Shown piece by piece: positions 9,148 to 19,398 of a DNA stretch of 64,000 nucleotides. The stretch's first letter is position 1, and each line of letters opens with the position of its first letter. This stretch comes from Temnopleurus reevesii (lineage: Eukaryota > Echinodermata > Echinoidea > Temnopleuroida > Temnopleuridae): the NCBI GenBank assembly GCA_036244855.1, contig BQKZ01000329.1:85166-149165 (forward strand), read 5' to 3'. The translations under genes were made by a program, and so were the position numbers. The notes under the pieces were generated by a model. That model worked only from the letters and a program-made list of their open reading frames with translations. It searched no databases and was not told the origin of the DNA.

Positions 9148-12144
9148 TTATATTTCTTTATTGAAAAGATGCTCCTTTAATGATTTTCTAACACTGATCC
9201 TGGTTGATTTCGACTTAATGTCAGGTGGTAATTTGTTCCATAGATCACTCCCCAAGAAAGAGAGAGAGAATTGTCCTTGAGTAGTCCTAAACTTTGGTAA
9301 ATGTACCTGTCTACCAACCTTTTGTCTCGTTGAGTAGTTATGCTGTATTACAATGCAATAATCTATTAAAGAGTGTGGTAAATTGTTATTATTCAAGTCA
9401 TACATAAATGTTGCAACACATAAATAATGAATATCATAGACATTGTGGATCTTCAGATCTTGAAATAATGGGCGAGTATGAGCTCGCCAGTGACTAAATG
9501 TAATGGCACGAACTGCCATTTTCTGACTGTGGAGTATACAATTCAAGCTAGTCTTGTATGTACTCCCCCACACTTCAATTCCGTAGGTAATATGTGGCTC
9601 TATAAAAGCCTTATACAGTAAGACCAATGTATATTTTGGTACAAAATGCCGCAGGCGGAATAAAATCCCAATTCTTTTTCGTATACATGAGTTAACAGTT
9701 CTAATATGATTGTGCCAAGACAAATGTTTATCAATAGTTATACCTACAAATGTTGCTTCATCAACCTTATCAATTACATCTCCACCTATTCTTAATTCAC
9801 CGTTTAGCTTAACTTTCTTTCTTTTGCTACTAATCAACATATATTTTGTCTTTAAAGAGTTGATAGTAAGCTTATTAGCAATGCACCACTCTTGTATTTT
9901 CTCTATATTGACATTTATCTCATCAGCATCAATCTCTGTTTGATTTTCCCTAAATGTATGAAACAAATTTGAGTCGTCTGCAAATAATCTAAAATTGAAA
10001 AATTCTGAAACTGATGGTAAGTCATTGATATAAATAAGAAAAAGTGATGGCCCTAAAACTGATCCCTGAGGAACACCACACTTAATTTTCAATTTTCCAG
10101 AGATTACTTCTCCATATTGTACATACTGATACCTTCCTTTTAAATAGTTCTCAAACCATTTTAATGGGAGACCCCGAACACCGTAGTGTGAAAGTTTATG
10201 CATTAAAATCTTATGATCTATAGTATCAAAAGCTTTTTTGAAGTCAATAAAAACCCCAAGTGTAGCTTTACCTTCATCTATTGATTTCAAAATGGTATTA
10301 GACAAATTTATCAGTGATAATTTTGTACTATATTTTTTCCTGAATCCATATTGATGAGAGTAAAATGTATTGTTTAGTTCTAGGAACTCTATCAGCCGAC
10401 CATTTGTTATTTTTTCAAGAATTTTACCCAGCACTGGTAGAACAGAAATTGGTCTGTAATTGCCTGGTTCATCTTTAGGTCCCTTTTTGTGGATAGGTGA
10501 AACTTTTGCTATTTTCATTCCATCTGGCACTACTCCACACTCCAAGGACAAATTAAAAATATATGCAAGGGCACGTGAAATGTAAGCAGCACCATCTCTC
10601 AATAATCGCCCAGGTATATTGTCATAACCACAAGCTTTTTTTGCATCCTGATTTATCAGTTGATTATAAACTTCAGCTTCGGTTACAGGCTTCCAATAAA
10701 AAGAGTTAACATTTTTGTCTCCTAAGTATGGTGCATAAGACGTACATGTACTTCTATTTGGCAAAGTCTCTGCTAAATTTGGGCCAATATTGACAAAAAA
10801 GTTATTAAATTCATTTACAATATCATTTGTAGAAGTAATGATCATGTTTCTTCCATCTACCTTTTTGACAAGCCTGTCAACTTCAGCACTTTGAGACTTA
10901 TTCTTATTGACAAGTAATTCATTAATGATATTCCATGTCTTGCTTGTATTACCACGGTTTTCTTCTAGTAGACTGCTGTAATATGCTCTTTTCGCATTCT
11001 TTAACACAGTAGTCAGAACATTTCTATATTTCTTAAATTTTGTCAATACGTTTTCATCATGGTTTGACCGCAGGACATTTGCATATAGCTTTTGCTTCTT
11101 TCTTATTGATTTCATAATCCCTTTTGTCAACCAAGGTTTCCTTTTTACATCCTTTCGTCCTCCAATTTGTTTAGTTATTAGCGGTGCATGTTTATTACAT
11201 ACATTATAAAATAAATCACAAAAGGTAGAGTATGCAGCATTCACATCATGACAATCAAATACCTCCTCCCAGTTCACAATAGAAAGACTTTGCGTAAATT
11301 GTTCAATAGAATATTTACCATAGTATCGATAGGTGATATTTCTTTTATTCAAACATTTTTTTGCTATATCCTTGAAGATTGCAAACACAGCATAATGATC
11401 TGTGATGGCTGTTTTGATAACCCCTGAGTGGCATTCAACCAAATCAATATTCGTGTAAATATGATCCAACAAAGTGGATGAATTTTTGGCCACTCTAGTT
11501 GGTGACTTGATAATCTGCCCGAGCCCAACACATTGTAAAGATGAAGTGAAATCATCCACTATTTCTTCATTGCTTAATGTATTCACATTAAAATCACCCA
11601 TGAGTATACATTTATGTTTGTCCATTTTAAGTTGTTCCAGTTTATCCAGTAAGCTGTCCCTGAACTCTATAACACTTGTATTAGGTTTTCTGTACAGAAT
11701 ACCCACAATTATTGTAAGTGTAGTACTAATATTAATTTTTAACCAAATTGATTCTGCATGGGATACATCAAGTAATAGGCGAGTGTACTTGAGATCTGAC
11801 TTGATATAAGCTCCAACCCCACCTCCTCTTAAATCATCTTTTCTACAGTCCACTTCAAGTGTATAGCCTTGTAATCCTAAAACAGAATTGCATGTGTTTG
11901 CTACATTCCAGACTTCCGACAAACCAATAATATCAAACTTAGTATTAATACAATCTTCGTACAACTCTTGAAGACCTTCAAAATTTTTTACCAAGGATCG
12001 AATGTTGATATGAGTAAGTTTAAAAGAACCAGATACATCAAAATTAAGAAAGTTATCAAAATCACTAGGAAACAATTCATAAGACAAAATTTCTTTGTTC
12101 ATTGATAGTCCGTATGGTTTCTTCTTGCCCTGAGACAGGCTCAA
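9148..12144 (-). CDS. Non-LTR retrotransposon ORF2: endonuclease / reverse transcriptase, intact
   Basis: 998-residue protein, uninterrupted. It nicks target DNA and reverse-transcribes the element RNA at the nick. The N-terminal apurinic-type endonuclease (about residues 40-260) shows HINIRS (N47), GLSEVW (E77), GGGVGAY (108-113), MGDFN (D184, N186), LLDHIYTN (225-232) and TDHYAV (D249, H250). The reverse transcriptase (about 500-800) shows NYRPISVLP, the catalytic aspartate in FIDFKKAFD (D634), GVPQGSVLGP and FADD (721-724). A conserved C-terminal region ends in LGSDLWNKLPPDIKSKS and FNKEI. No RNase H, PHD or integrase domain is visible. The arrangement and C-terminal motifs fit the CR1/L2 group; I cannot fix the clade. 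The start lies 6 nt after the ORF1 stop, so reinitiation or an upstream start after the stop is possible. All visible catalytic residues are present, so the copy is probably young, although the element is 5'-truncated. Confidence 0.95.
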   Translation of the reverse strand: MSLSQGKKKPYGLSMNKEILSYELFPSDFDNFLNFDVSGSFKLTHINIRSLVKNFEGLQELYEDCINTKFDIIGLSEVWNVANTCNSVLGLQGYTLEVDCRKDDLRGGGVGAYIKSDLKYTRLLLDVSHAESIWLKINISTTLTIIVGILYRKPNTSVIEFRDSLLDKLEQLKMDKHKCILMGDFNVNTLSNEEIVDDFTSSLQCVGLGQIIKSPTRVAKNSSTLLDHIYTNIDLVECHSGVIKTAITDHYAVFAIFKDIAKKCLNKRNITYRYYGKYSIEQFTQSLSIVNWEEVFDCHDVNAAYSTFCDLFYNVCNKHAPLITKQIGGRKDVKRKPWLTKGIMKSIRKKQKLYANVLRSNHDENVLTKFKKYRNVLTTVLKNAKRAYYSSLLEENRGNTSKTWNIINELLVNKNKSQSAEVDRLVKKVDGRNMIITSTNDIVNEFNNFFVNIGPNLAETLPNRSTCTSYAPYLGDKNVNSFYWKPVTEAEVYNQLINQDAKKACGYDNIPGRLLRDGAAYISRALAYIFNLSLECGVVPDGMKIAKVSPIHKKGPKDEPGNYRPISVLPVLGKILEKITNGRLIEFLELNNTFYSHQYGFRKKYSTKLSLINLSNTILKSIDEGKATLGVFIDFKKAFDTIDHKILMHKLSHYGVRGLPLKWFENYLKGRYQYVQYGEVISGKLKIKCGVPQGSVLGPSLFLIYINDLPSVSEFFNFRLFADDSNLFHTFRENQTEIDADEINVNIEKIQEWCIANKLTINSLKTKYMLISSKRKKVKLNGELRIGGDVIDKVDEATFVGITIDKHLSWHNHIRTVNSCIRKRIGILFRLRHFVPKYTLVLLYKAFIEPHITYGIEVWGSTYKTSLNCILHSQKMAVRAITFSHWRAHTRPLFQDLKIHNVYDIHYLCVATFMYDLNNNNLPHSLIDYCIVIQHNYSTRQKVGRQVHLPKFRTTQGQFSLSFLGSDLWNKLPPDIKSKSTRISVRKSLKEHLFNKEI

Positions 12145-12150
12145 GTGTTC

Positions 12151-12591
12151 TTACTCCATGTAATGCAGCTTGAATCTCTGATAGTCTATTGTGTTCAGAC
12201 CAATGTCAAACAGGTCATCGGGAGACATGATTTTCTTGAAGGTGTCATCCTCTAGTTTGCAAACAATAGTACCATTTTGGGTTGACACTCTTTGTACATT
12301 TGCGCAAGCTTTTGCAGCCTTGAGGACAGCATATCTCATGGGTGTCAAGTCTTCATTGATGTATACTCCTTCCAGAGTATTTTTTAGCTTGAAGCGGCCG
12401 GCATATATTGCATCCCGCTTCCTCCTGAGAGAAAACCGTGCCACTATCTGACGTGACTTTCCCTCTGATTTCTTTCCCAATCGATAGCATTCACTAATGT
12501 CGTCCTTTGTTATTTCCACTCCTGCTTTATTTGCCACTCTCACCACCTTTCCATTGATTATGTATATGAAAAAGGAAAAGGATAAATTCAA
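12151..12591 (-). CDS. Non-LTR retrotransposon ORF1, C-terminal part (5'-truncated)
   Basis: 146 residues open. The recognisable part starts near NGKVVRVANKAG (about residue 13) and runs through DDISECYRLGKK, a basic stretch RQIVARFSLRRKRDAIY, then GVYINEDLTPMR. This is the pattern of the C-terminal RNA-binding region of LINE ORF1 proteins (ICHRLG...IIVRF...KRD...INEDLT). The first dozen residues (MNLSFSFFIYII) have no family look and overlap the AT-rich junction around 12550-12600, so the annotated ATG is not the native start. The N-terminal half of ORF1 and the 5' UTR are missing. It ends 6 nt before ORF2 in another frame, as expected of a bicistronic LINE. Its role would be RNA binding and chaperoning in the retrotransposition particle. 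It is not a host gene. Confidence 0.85.
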   Translation of the reverse strand: MNLSFSFFIYIINGKVVRVANKAGVEITKDDISECYRLGKKSEGKSRQIVARFSLRRKRDAIYAGRFKLKNTLEGVYINEDLTPMRYAVLKAAKACANVQRVSTQNGTIVCKLEDDTFKKIMSPDDLFDIGLNTIDYQRFKLHYME

Positions 12592-12940
12592 TTCAATTAA
12601 AAAAGAAATCCCGTATGCGGTTGTGCTACTAAAATAGCTTCTGTCTTCATTTTCAGACTCTTTTTTTTCTTATATCAATAAAATCATGCAGAGTCTGTAT
12701 AGCCCTCTCCATTTGGTGTGTAATTAACTAAAACGATCTGTTCTGAATAGAAAAGTAAATGAAGAAGTAGAAGAATATAACAAGAAACAATTGCATAATT
12801 TACTAAACAAAAAAATAAATACATAAATACATGAATAAAAGACGATCTCAATAGTTAGCTCACAAACAAGTGGCATTAATAACGATATGTTTCCCTTCAA
12901 TAAGAGTCGGCACTTATATATACTTTGTCAACGATCCAGG

Positions 12941-13108
12941 GAGGTGTTTCACCAAGTCGTTCTTAAAGTTACGCACAACTTAACGTTTGACTGGTACCAA
13001 TTCTTGCGCTGAATGCGCGCACTATTATGAATTATTACGCATAAGAAGAGGTACCAGTCGAACGTAAAGTCGTGCGTAAAGTCTTTCTTATCTTGGTGAA
13101 ACACCTCA
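12941..13108. mobile_element. Family D foldback MITE, copy 1
   Basis: GAGGTGTTTCACCAAG at the left end and CTTGGTGAAACACCTC at the right. The arms extend ~65 bp (GTTACGCACAACTTAACG / CGTAAAGTCGTGCGTAAAG). Confidence 0.85.
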
Positions 13109-13690
13109 CTGGTACTTAAGTCAATGAATGCTTAAGAAACAGTATTTATTGGAATTAGTTCATCGTCCTTCTCATTGAGTATGAAGAAATAATGAGAATT
13201 TCAATTATTGAACACTTTATTGCTCTTTCATCTACACACTTTAGTGCATTTTAATATGAATGCTTTTAGTGCTTCTAAGTAGATTAAATGTTTAACGATA
13301 TACGTAAGTCGATGCTTGTTTCAACAAAATCTAAATATTCACACTGTTTTTATACAGGTGGTATTTCTCTAATATGATATTAAATCAGGTATTGACAAAT
13401 TCTGGGTGATACTTAACTTATAATTAATGTCTGTCTAGCGCTTATGACGCACCGTGAACGCATTTAACCAGGGAAAAAGATACTTGATTAACGATGTATG
13501 CGTTTGTCCAGCGCCTGACGTGAGCACGCATTCGATTCAAGTATGCCTCATTCTGCGTTAACGGAACGTCATGACGTTGAGCACTCTTTAACGAGGATGC
13601 GTATCTTCTTACTGTTACGGTTTTTGTTAGTCCATAGAGGAATATTCTTGAATATTTTACTCACAACTTATGGATACCGTATATGATACA
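13109..13690. other. No gene
   Basis: 13430-13620 has CpG-containing words (GACGC, AACGCA, CAGCGCC) reminiscent of a decayed family A copy but without termini. Confidence 0.5.
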
Positions 13691-13972
13691 ACGCCGTGGT
13701 GTAGTGGTCATGACTCTCGCCTTTCAACTAGAGGGTCGTAGGTTCGAGTCCCACCCAGGGCGTTAATTTCCTTCAGCAAGAAATTCATCCACTTTGTGCT
13801 GCACTCAACCCAGGTGAGGTGAATGGCTACCTGGTAGGAATACTTATACCTTGAAACGCCAATTGCGCTGCATGGTGGCTAAAGCCGGGGTAATAATGCT
13901 GCAATTGTAGAGCGCTTAGGGAATTCTCATGAAGAGTTGATAAGCGCTATATAAAAGCCGTTCATTATTATA
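13691..13972 (+). mobile_element. tRNA-derived SINE, full length (type i tail)
   Basis: The tRNA-like head ACGCCGTGGTGTAGTGGTCA contains an A box, and GGTTCGAGTCC is a perfect Pol III B box. The head does not fold into a clean acceptor stem, so it is not a tRNA gene. The central domain follows (TTTCCTTCAGCAAGAAATTC, TGCACTCAACCCAGGTGAGG, GGCTAAAGCCGGGGTAATAA). The 3' tail is AGCGCTTAGGGAATTCTC...GCGCTATATAAAAG...CATTATTATA. At 282 bp it is the best template for the other copies. The conserved body may belong to one of the animal SINE superfamilies such as MetaSINE (inference). Confidence 0.85.
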
Positions 13973-14599
13973 CAATTATGAATGTAAAACTGAGCTTTTG
14001 GATTTTCTTAAGATAATAACATCATTATAACAATAAATCTCTTAGCGCTTAACAAGTATTTTACACAAGTTGCAATAATAGAAAAATGAATATACTGACT
14101 TTAGATACTCTTAAAAACTGTTACTATAGAAAATAAGTATGAGTATATATAGCAGCCAAGTATAGACACGTTATCACTATAAATTACAATCATATTACAA
14201 TACACTCGATTTATCTCGCTAAAATCCCAATGGATCAAATTAATTGATCAACAGATATGATTCCATGGTTACATAACAATTATCACAGAAATGTGCCGTA
14301 TAAGCAAAAGACCCTTCATATGTTATTTCCTGTTTGAAGTTATCAATAAAATCATAATAATTCATACATGGCGAAGAATTGGATGGAGTAAAATTCTAAT
14401 CGTTCCCCAAAGGTTACGCAATTGATGTATTTTAATGACATATGATAAGAATTCTCCAATCTATAAGCAATATCTATGATTTTGTTTATTGAACGATATG
14501 TTTTGAGGTGTCGATGTGAGCTTGAATTGCATAAACACTGTCTGAGGTTCATTAAAACGAGCTTAACGAACCGAAGTATAACCCACGTGTCTGCACCAG

Positions 14600-15294
14600 T
14601 AATCCAGTTGAGGACTGTGTGTTCTGATAGTACCCACATCTGCATGTTATATTCCACTGATCACAGAGTGAGTGCATATCATAGCACTCAACCACAGAAC
14701 CCACTCCACCAATTATATCCCCATTAACTCGCGAGTTAAAAATGAAAATTGAAAAATTCATCAAAAATAAGTATGTTTAATGAGAGCACTCAGATTGGAA
14801 ACTACAATAGATCACCTTATTTTGTCAAATTTTAGATACTTTTGAATAAGGCTCTTTCAGTTCATTCTCTCGCTAACAGGTCTGAGGCTTAGATTACCAG
14901 TGTATTTGCTCCAAACACCGTGGGAGATGAGGGTTTTCATGAGGGTGATAAAGCTCCCCTAAAATCCTACTGAAACCAAATCTCGAGATCCTATGGAGCT
15001 TGTCAGAACAACCAATAGTTCTTCTTTGTATACATGTGAAAAAAAGACAATATATGCACAATTGATTTTATATCATTTTGTTTAAGTAATTAACAAATCT
15101 TTGGAACGGAGTAACATGTCAAAAGAAAGTTGTCACCTGACACAATTAGTGGCGTGCGGCCCACAGAGTGGTAAGCATGATCAGAGGGATATGTAAGGAC
15201 TATGTGGTTGAGTGCTATACATTCACTGTGTGTTCGGTGTAAGAGAATATGCAGAGGTAGGTGCTATCAGAACACATATTCCTCAACTGGAATA
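14600..15294. mobile_element. Family H (Mutator-like long-TIR) element, 695 bp
   Basis: The left arm begins TAATCCAGTTGAGGACTGTG and the right arm ends CCTCAACTGGAATA. Arms of ~100-130 bp are inverted (GTTCTGATAGTACCCACATC / GTAGGTGCTATCAGAACAC). The flanks CTGCACCAG (14591-14599) and CTGCATCTG (15295-15303) match at 7 of 9 bases, consistent with an old 9-bp target duplication. Confidence 0.7.
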
Positions 15295-15379
15295 CTGCAT
15301 CTGCCGTCTATATTTCAAAATCCAGCTATCACAGGTAAGTTGACAATTTGATCGTCGTGGGCGTTCATTGTCTTCATCT

Positions 15380-15942
15380 TTTAAACGTATCAATCAGTTT
15401 CACTACATTGTGAGCTGCAGTAAAATGTTGCAATCATGCAATTTTTAAATAGAAAATAAGAGCATGCTAAAAGCTTAATAAGGTAAAATTGATCAAGAAA
15501 TGTCTCAATTATCGCGAAACAAAAATGACGCCGTACGTCGTCTTCTTCAACAGCATATTGCCTAATGTATAACATGAATGCGAATTCACACTCCACGCAA
15601 ATTGTCACCGGAAGCTCCGTTCACCTTGCCCAGTGTCCCCTGGCGGTCAATCTATCTAAATCACGCTATGTGCTGTCGTCTTCTCCAACAACATATCGCC
15701 CCACGTGCAGCATGAATGCAAATTCACACTCCACACACAATGTCACCGGAAGCTCCATTCACCTTGCCATATCATCTGGCGTTCAATCCATCTAAAATCC
15801 AACTAAAAAAAAAAAGCGAGAATGCCAGCGAAAATCTTCACCTAAAATCATACACAGTAATGTGTATGCATGTAAAGCAATTTGTGAATACATTAGCTCG
15901 TTTCATGGCTATTTCTGCACGCTGAACATTACTAATCTTTAC
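15380..15942 (+). mobile_element. Family G repeat, copy 1 (with internal duplication)
   Basis: Shares GAGCTGCAGTAAAAT, AGAGCATGCT, CGCGAAACAAAAATGACG and ...CATTACTAATCTTTACC with the other copies. An internal ~131 bp block (GCATATTGCC...CGGAAGCTCCGTTCACC) is repeated in tandem (about 15540-15660 and 15672-15795), unique to this copy. Confidence 0.7.
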
Positions 15943-16179
15943 CTATTGTGAAGAAAGAGCAAACATCTAATTGAATGTGTGAGGGAATGTGACAACCAAG
16001 TGAAAATCGTCAGACATTGATAAATTGACCTGCTGGTCATATAAAATACTGGTAATTAAGAAAGTGTTGAACTGACACTCTATATTAGTGCCGTTTTCAG
16101 TACTTTTTTTTTTTGGGGGGGGGGGCGGGCGGGCGATTCTAAATATTAAGGCTGACTTACAACGTTGCTTTAGTATATA

Positions 16180-16262
16180 ATATATATAATAATATATGCA
16201 ATTTATATAGCGCACGTATCCACTCTCATTGCTGAGTGCTCAATATTTACGAAACTCTGGGA
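16180..16262 (-). mobile_element. SINE 3' end fragment (type ii tail)
   Basis: AATTTATATAGCGCACGTAT and CCACTCTCATTGCTGAGTGC match the complement of the type ii SINE tail, preceded by AT-rich ATAATA repeats. Confidence 0.55.
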
Positions 16263-16534
16263 ACGAACGTATACAAAGGAACAACGATAAGCTAACGAGT
16301 AAAATTGCGATGGACGAACGTCTTCAATGTTAGCCAAGCGCATTCTATCCGAATTGATGTGCTTATGGAGCTTCGTGAAAGTTGTGTGGATCTACAATAG
16401 TACCATTTACTGTTCACTTGGAAATCACTCCTTACAAAAAGCAAAACATTAGCTTCTCCCCTAGCCCTCTTATGAAGTGAAACAGAACCCGTTGTTTGCA
16501 CTGTGCGCTGAACAATCCGCTTGACTTGATACGC

Positions 16535-16655
16535 CTCTTCCACGGGTATTTACACGCCCCCGAGAGCCTCTTGTCTGCCGAGCGGAGCGGGGTGATAGGA
16601 CCTCGGGTTCCGCTAGCGACTACCGTTTCCGCTCACCGCGGGCATCGAAAAGGAA
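16535..16655 (+). other. Short GC/CpG-rich stretch
   Basis: CACGCCCCCGAGAGCCTC...GCCGAGCGGAGCGGGG...CCGCTCACCGCGGGC stands out from AT-rich surroundings. No open frame, TATA or transcript signal is evident, so I make no functional call. Confidence 0.4.
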
Positions 16656-17330
16656 AATAAAGACCACTTTGCTAAAAAGGATGCCGCGACTTGCATTTCG
16701 TTCATTCTCAAATCCCTAGATACATTTCTAGTGAGTGCCTACTCTGAACGCAGGAAAACGTCGGTATCATTTCATATTATTTTCGTAAATGTTAATATGT
16801 TACAGACCTAGATAAAAACATTAGATATTTTAAGGTTTTATGTTCGTCATGATACGCACGTGCAATGAAAAGGAACTGCCTTCTCAGAAATGAAATTATA
16901 CTATTTTGTAAGATGTTAAATCTTTATAAGACCTACTTCGCTTATTTCCCTCTCTCATACTGTTGATGTGTGTTGCTTTTCAACTCTTATAATATAATCA
17001 TAAATATAGAACACGTTCTTAATAAGTAACTTATGCATGTTTCCGATTCTCTCTGATAAATAAGGTAAATGAGTTCCACCTTTTCTTGCCAAATAAGAGC
17101 CAAAGGAATTTGATTTTAAAATCCCTCCAATTAGGAAAGCAACAGGGAATTGCATCAATCTATGGAAAAGTGTCTTCATTTTTTCATATTTACTGCGTAG
17201 AGGTTGAAACGAGTGAATGATGTTGGCATAGTAATAACCTGCAATTGTGGAAATTATCAGGGGAGGTAGGCAGGTAGGAAAAGTTTCGTTACCTTCACAA
17301 AGTGGGAGCCGTCGGTGTTACAAGGTATTG
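16656..17330. other. No gene
   Basis: AT-rich; no termini, repeats or credible reading frame seen. Confidence 0.6.
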
Positions 17331-17556
17331 CGTTAATAATAATAATAATAATAATAATAATTATAGACGCAATTTATAGAGCGCTCGTATCCACTCTGCT
17401 GAGTGTTCAATGCGCCTTGACATTATTATTACCCTGGCTTTAGCCCGGCAGCCATCAGTGCATTTGGCATTTTCCTGCCAGGTACCCATTCACCTCACCT
17501 GGGTTGAGTGCAGCACAATGTGGATTTATTTCTTGCTGAAGGAAAAGTGACGCAAA
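17331..17556 (-). mobile_element. 5'-truncated SINE with (TTA)n tail
   Basis: Read on the minus strand it has the core (TTCAGCAAGAAATAAATCCA, CTGCACTCAACCCAGGTGAG), the TGCCGGGCTAAAGCCAGGG box, the type ii tail and a clean (TTA)n/(TAA)n terminal repeat at about 17333-17360. The tRNA head is absent. Confidence 0.75.
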
Positions 17557-17574
17557 TGACACACTTACTAACGG

Positions 17575-17845
17575 TTATAAATAGAGAATAACATAAGGAT
17601 AGACAGAAAATGAGGAAAGAATATTTTAAAACAGAGGATAACATAAGGATAGACAGAAAATGTGGATAGAATAAACGAAAAAACAAAGAATTAAAAAAGG
17701 ATAGACGGAAAATGAGGAAAGAATAAACGATAAACAAAGAATGTTGGCAGGATAGACAAAAAATGAGGATAGAATAAATGCAAAACAAAGGATAACAAAA
17801 TGATATATATAAATGCAGATAGAGTGAAAAACAAAGAATAAATTA
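17575..17845 (+). repeat. Minisatellite, ~55-65 bp degenerate units
   Basis: AGGATAGACAGAAAATGAGG AAAGAATA... repeats four to five times (17600, 17655, 17698, 17750) directly next to the truncated SINE. Confidence 0.8.
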
Positions 17846-18521
17846 AATTCATCTCCGATTTGATTCAGAAACTACATCGAGCGCGCGTTGTATTCTGCAG
17901 TCAATGCACAACGCTAATCGATGACGTAGTTGCGCAGTAGCGTATTAATAACGTTCTGCGCAGCTCATCCAGGGGAGGGGGGGGATTATTACATGACTAA
18001 TTAGTGGTTCATTGCGTACAAATTTCTCTCTATAGAGAAAAAATGGTATATAATGCTCAATTAGGCCCCAAAGTCCACAATGATACCACGTCTTAGGGTA
18101 TTTAATATCAAGTTTGTTCTAATTTAAAAAGTTCTACAGTACCGGTAATGTGCATGCGTATGTGTGAACACCAGCCAAGCATAATCGCCGTCCGTCATGA
18201 GTCTTCTCCGTTTCTTTGAGCGCATACGGAACTTGAAATAATTTCATTCGATTCTTGGCATTTGATTTTGAGGAGGACGAGATTTAATGATTAGTTGGGT
18301 TGTCTATAAATAACCCTCCGTTTGGACCGCGCTCTTAATTTCACCTACATATTAAATTGATCTCATACGAAACCCGACACTTGATACAGCTGCACTAACT
18401 AATCTGTCGCAACATGACACTACTTGATGTTGGTTTTGTGGTGTTTCTATTAGATTACATTGATTTAACATCTAGTGAACTCTGCATTTGCTAATATTAA
18501 TATGAAAACATACACTGTCCA

Positions 18522-18691
18522 GAGCGGTGTTTTACAAAGTCGTTATTAAAGTTACGCACGACTTTACCTTCGAATGGTATCAGATCTTGCGCTGAATGCG
18601 CGTAATAATGTGGACCCGTACGCACAAGAAGGGGTGCCAGTCGAACGTAAAGTAGTGCGTAAAGTCTTTCTTATCTTGGTGTAACACCTCC
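18522..18691. mobile_element. Family D foldback MITE, copy 2
   Basis: GAGCGGTGTTTTACAAAGTC ... TTATCTTGGTGTAACACCTC. It shares the centre CTTGCGCTGAATGCGCG with copy 1 in the same orientation. Confidence 0.8.
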
Positions 18692-18722
18692 TTTGTCTTC
18701 ATCATTGTTCTCACTGAAAATG

Positions 18723-18900
18723 TAAAGGTCGACTCACACCTATGCGTCTAACGCCAACGTCTTCCCAACTTTTAGGACATCTAAAGAACGCACAGGACCA
18801 GAGGAATGACGTTTATCTGACGCTAACGCGTGTGTGCGTCAATTGATAGACGAATGCCATTTACGTCAGCTAAGCGTTTTTGCACCGCATTTCTGCGTTC
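18723..18900. mobile_element. Family A MITE, copy 3 (partial, decayed)
   Basis: Left terminus TAAAGGTCGACTCACACCTA followed by CpG-containing words (GACGTTTATCTGACGC). The right terminus is not recognisable. Confidence 0.45.
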
Positions 18901-18957
18901 TCGGAGTGTAGTGATATAGGGTCGTTAACATTTGGAATAGCGATGGGTTGCACAAGA

Positions 18958-19046
18958 CAATGTTGTGGCTGCATTGAAATTGCATTTCTTTTACCCAATA
19001 CNCAATGTTGTGGCTGCACTGAAATTGCATTTCTTTTACCCAATAC
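18958..19046. other. Single-N join with duplicated contig ends
   Basis: The 44 bases left of N (18958-19001) recur right of it (19003-19046) with one difference. Most likely an unmerged overlap, not a biological tandem repeat. Confidence 0.85.
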
Positions 19047-19288
19047 ATCAATATATCAATAAGTTTTGTAGGTCTGCTCTTGTAATCTACAAACTGTCTT
19101 TTTTCCTTATTTTCACAAAGTTACTGTTGGCAGAGCATATGATTGCATGAAACCGTCATTATTATATCATTGTCATTTGTTGCTTGTATCAAATTCAAGT
19201 CATTTCAATATGATACCATTTTCATCTGCTACTACGTTAGGAATGGTTTGTCTCCTTGCATCAGTACAATTCGACAACCGTTAGTTCA

Positions 19289-19365
19289 CCTCCCCCTCTG
19301 ATCTCTTTATCTGTCTCCCACAACCTCTCTTACTTTCTCTCTTTCTTTTTCCTATCCTTTCTCAC

Positions 19366-19398
<33 letters not shown>

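Larger units (their letters stand above)
8887..12600 (-). mobile_element. CR1/L2-group LINE, 5'-truncated, with intact ORF2
   Basis: Contains the ORF1 remnant, complete ORF2 and a ~260 nt 3' UTR (9147 down to about 8887). Read on the minus strand, the 3' UTR holds a potential stem with GGGGCTAGGCTCG pairing toward TGGCCCC (about 8998-9037). It ends in GTGAATAAATTCAATTC, a TTCAA pentanucleotide tail of about four units that also supplies an AATAAA-like signal. About 3.7 kb remains. The 5' end near 12575-12600 carries AATTGAATTGAATTTATCC, an inverted echo of the tail. I did not find a clear target-site duplication. Confidence 0.85.

Noticed and set aside
9710..12451. Plus-strand frames (9710-9943, 11474-11809, 12191-12451) and a minus frame at 11364-11555
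   Set aside because: Shadows of the LINE ORF1/ORF2 coding strand.
13430..13620. Possible eighth family A MITE
   Set aside because: Shares only short CpG words; neither terminus is present.
13691..13760. tRNA gene
   Set aside because: A and B boxes are good, but the acceptor stem does not close and the block continues into a SINE body found in many copies.
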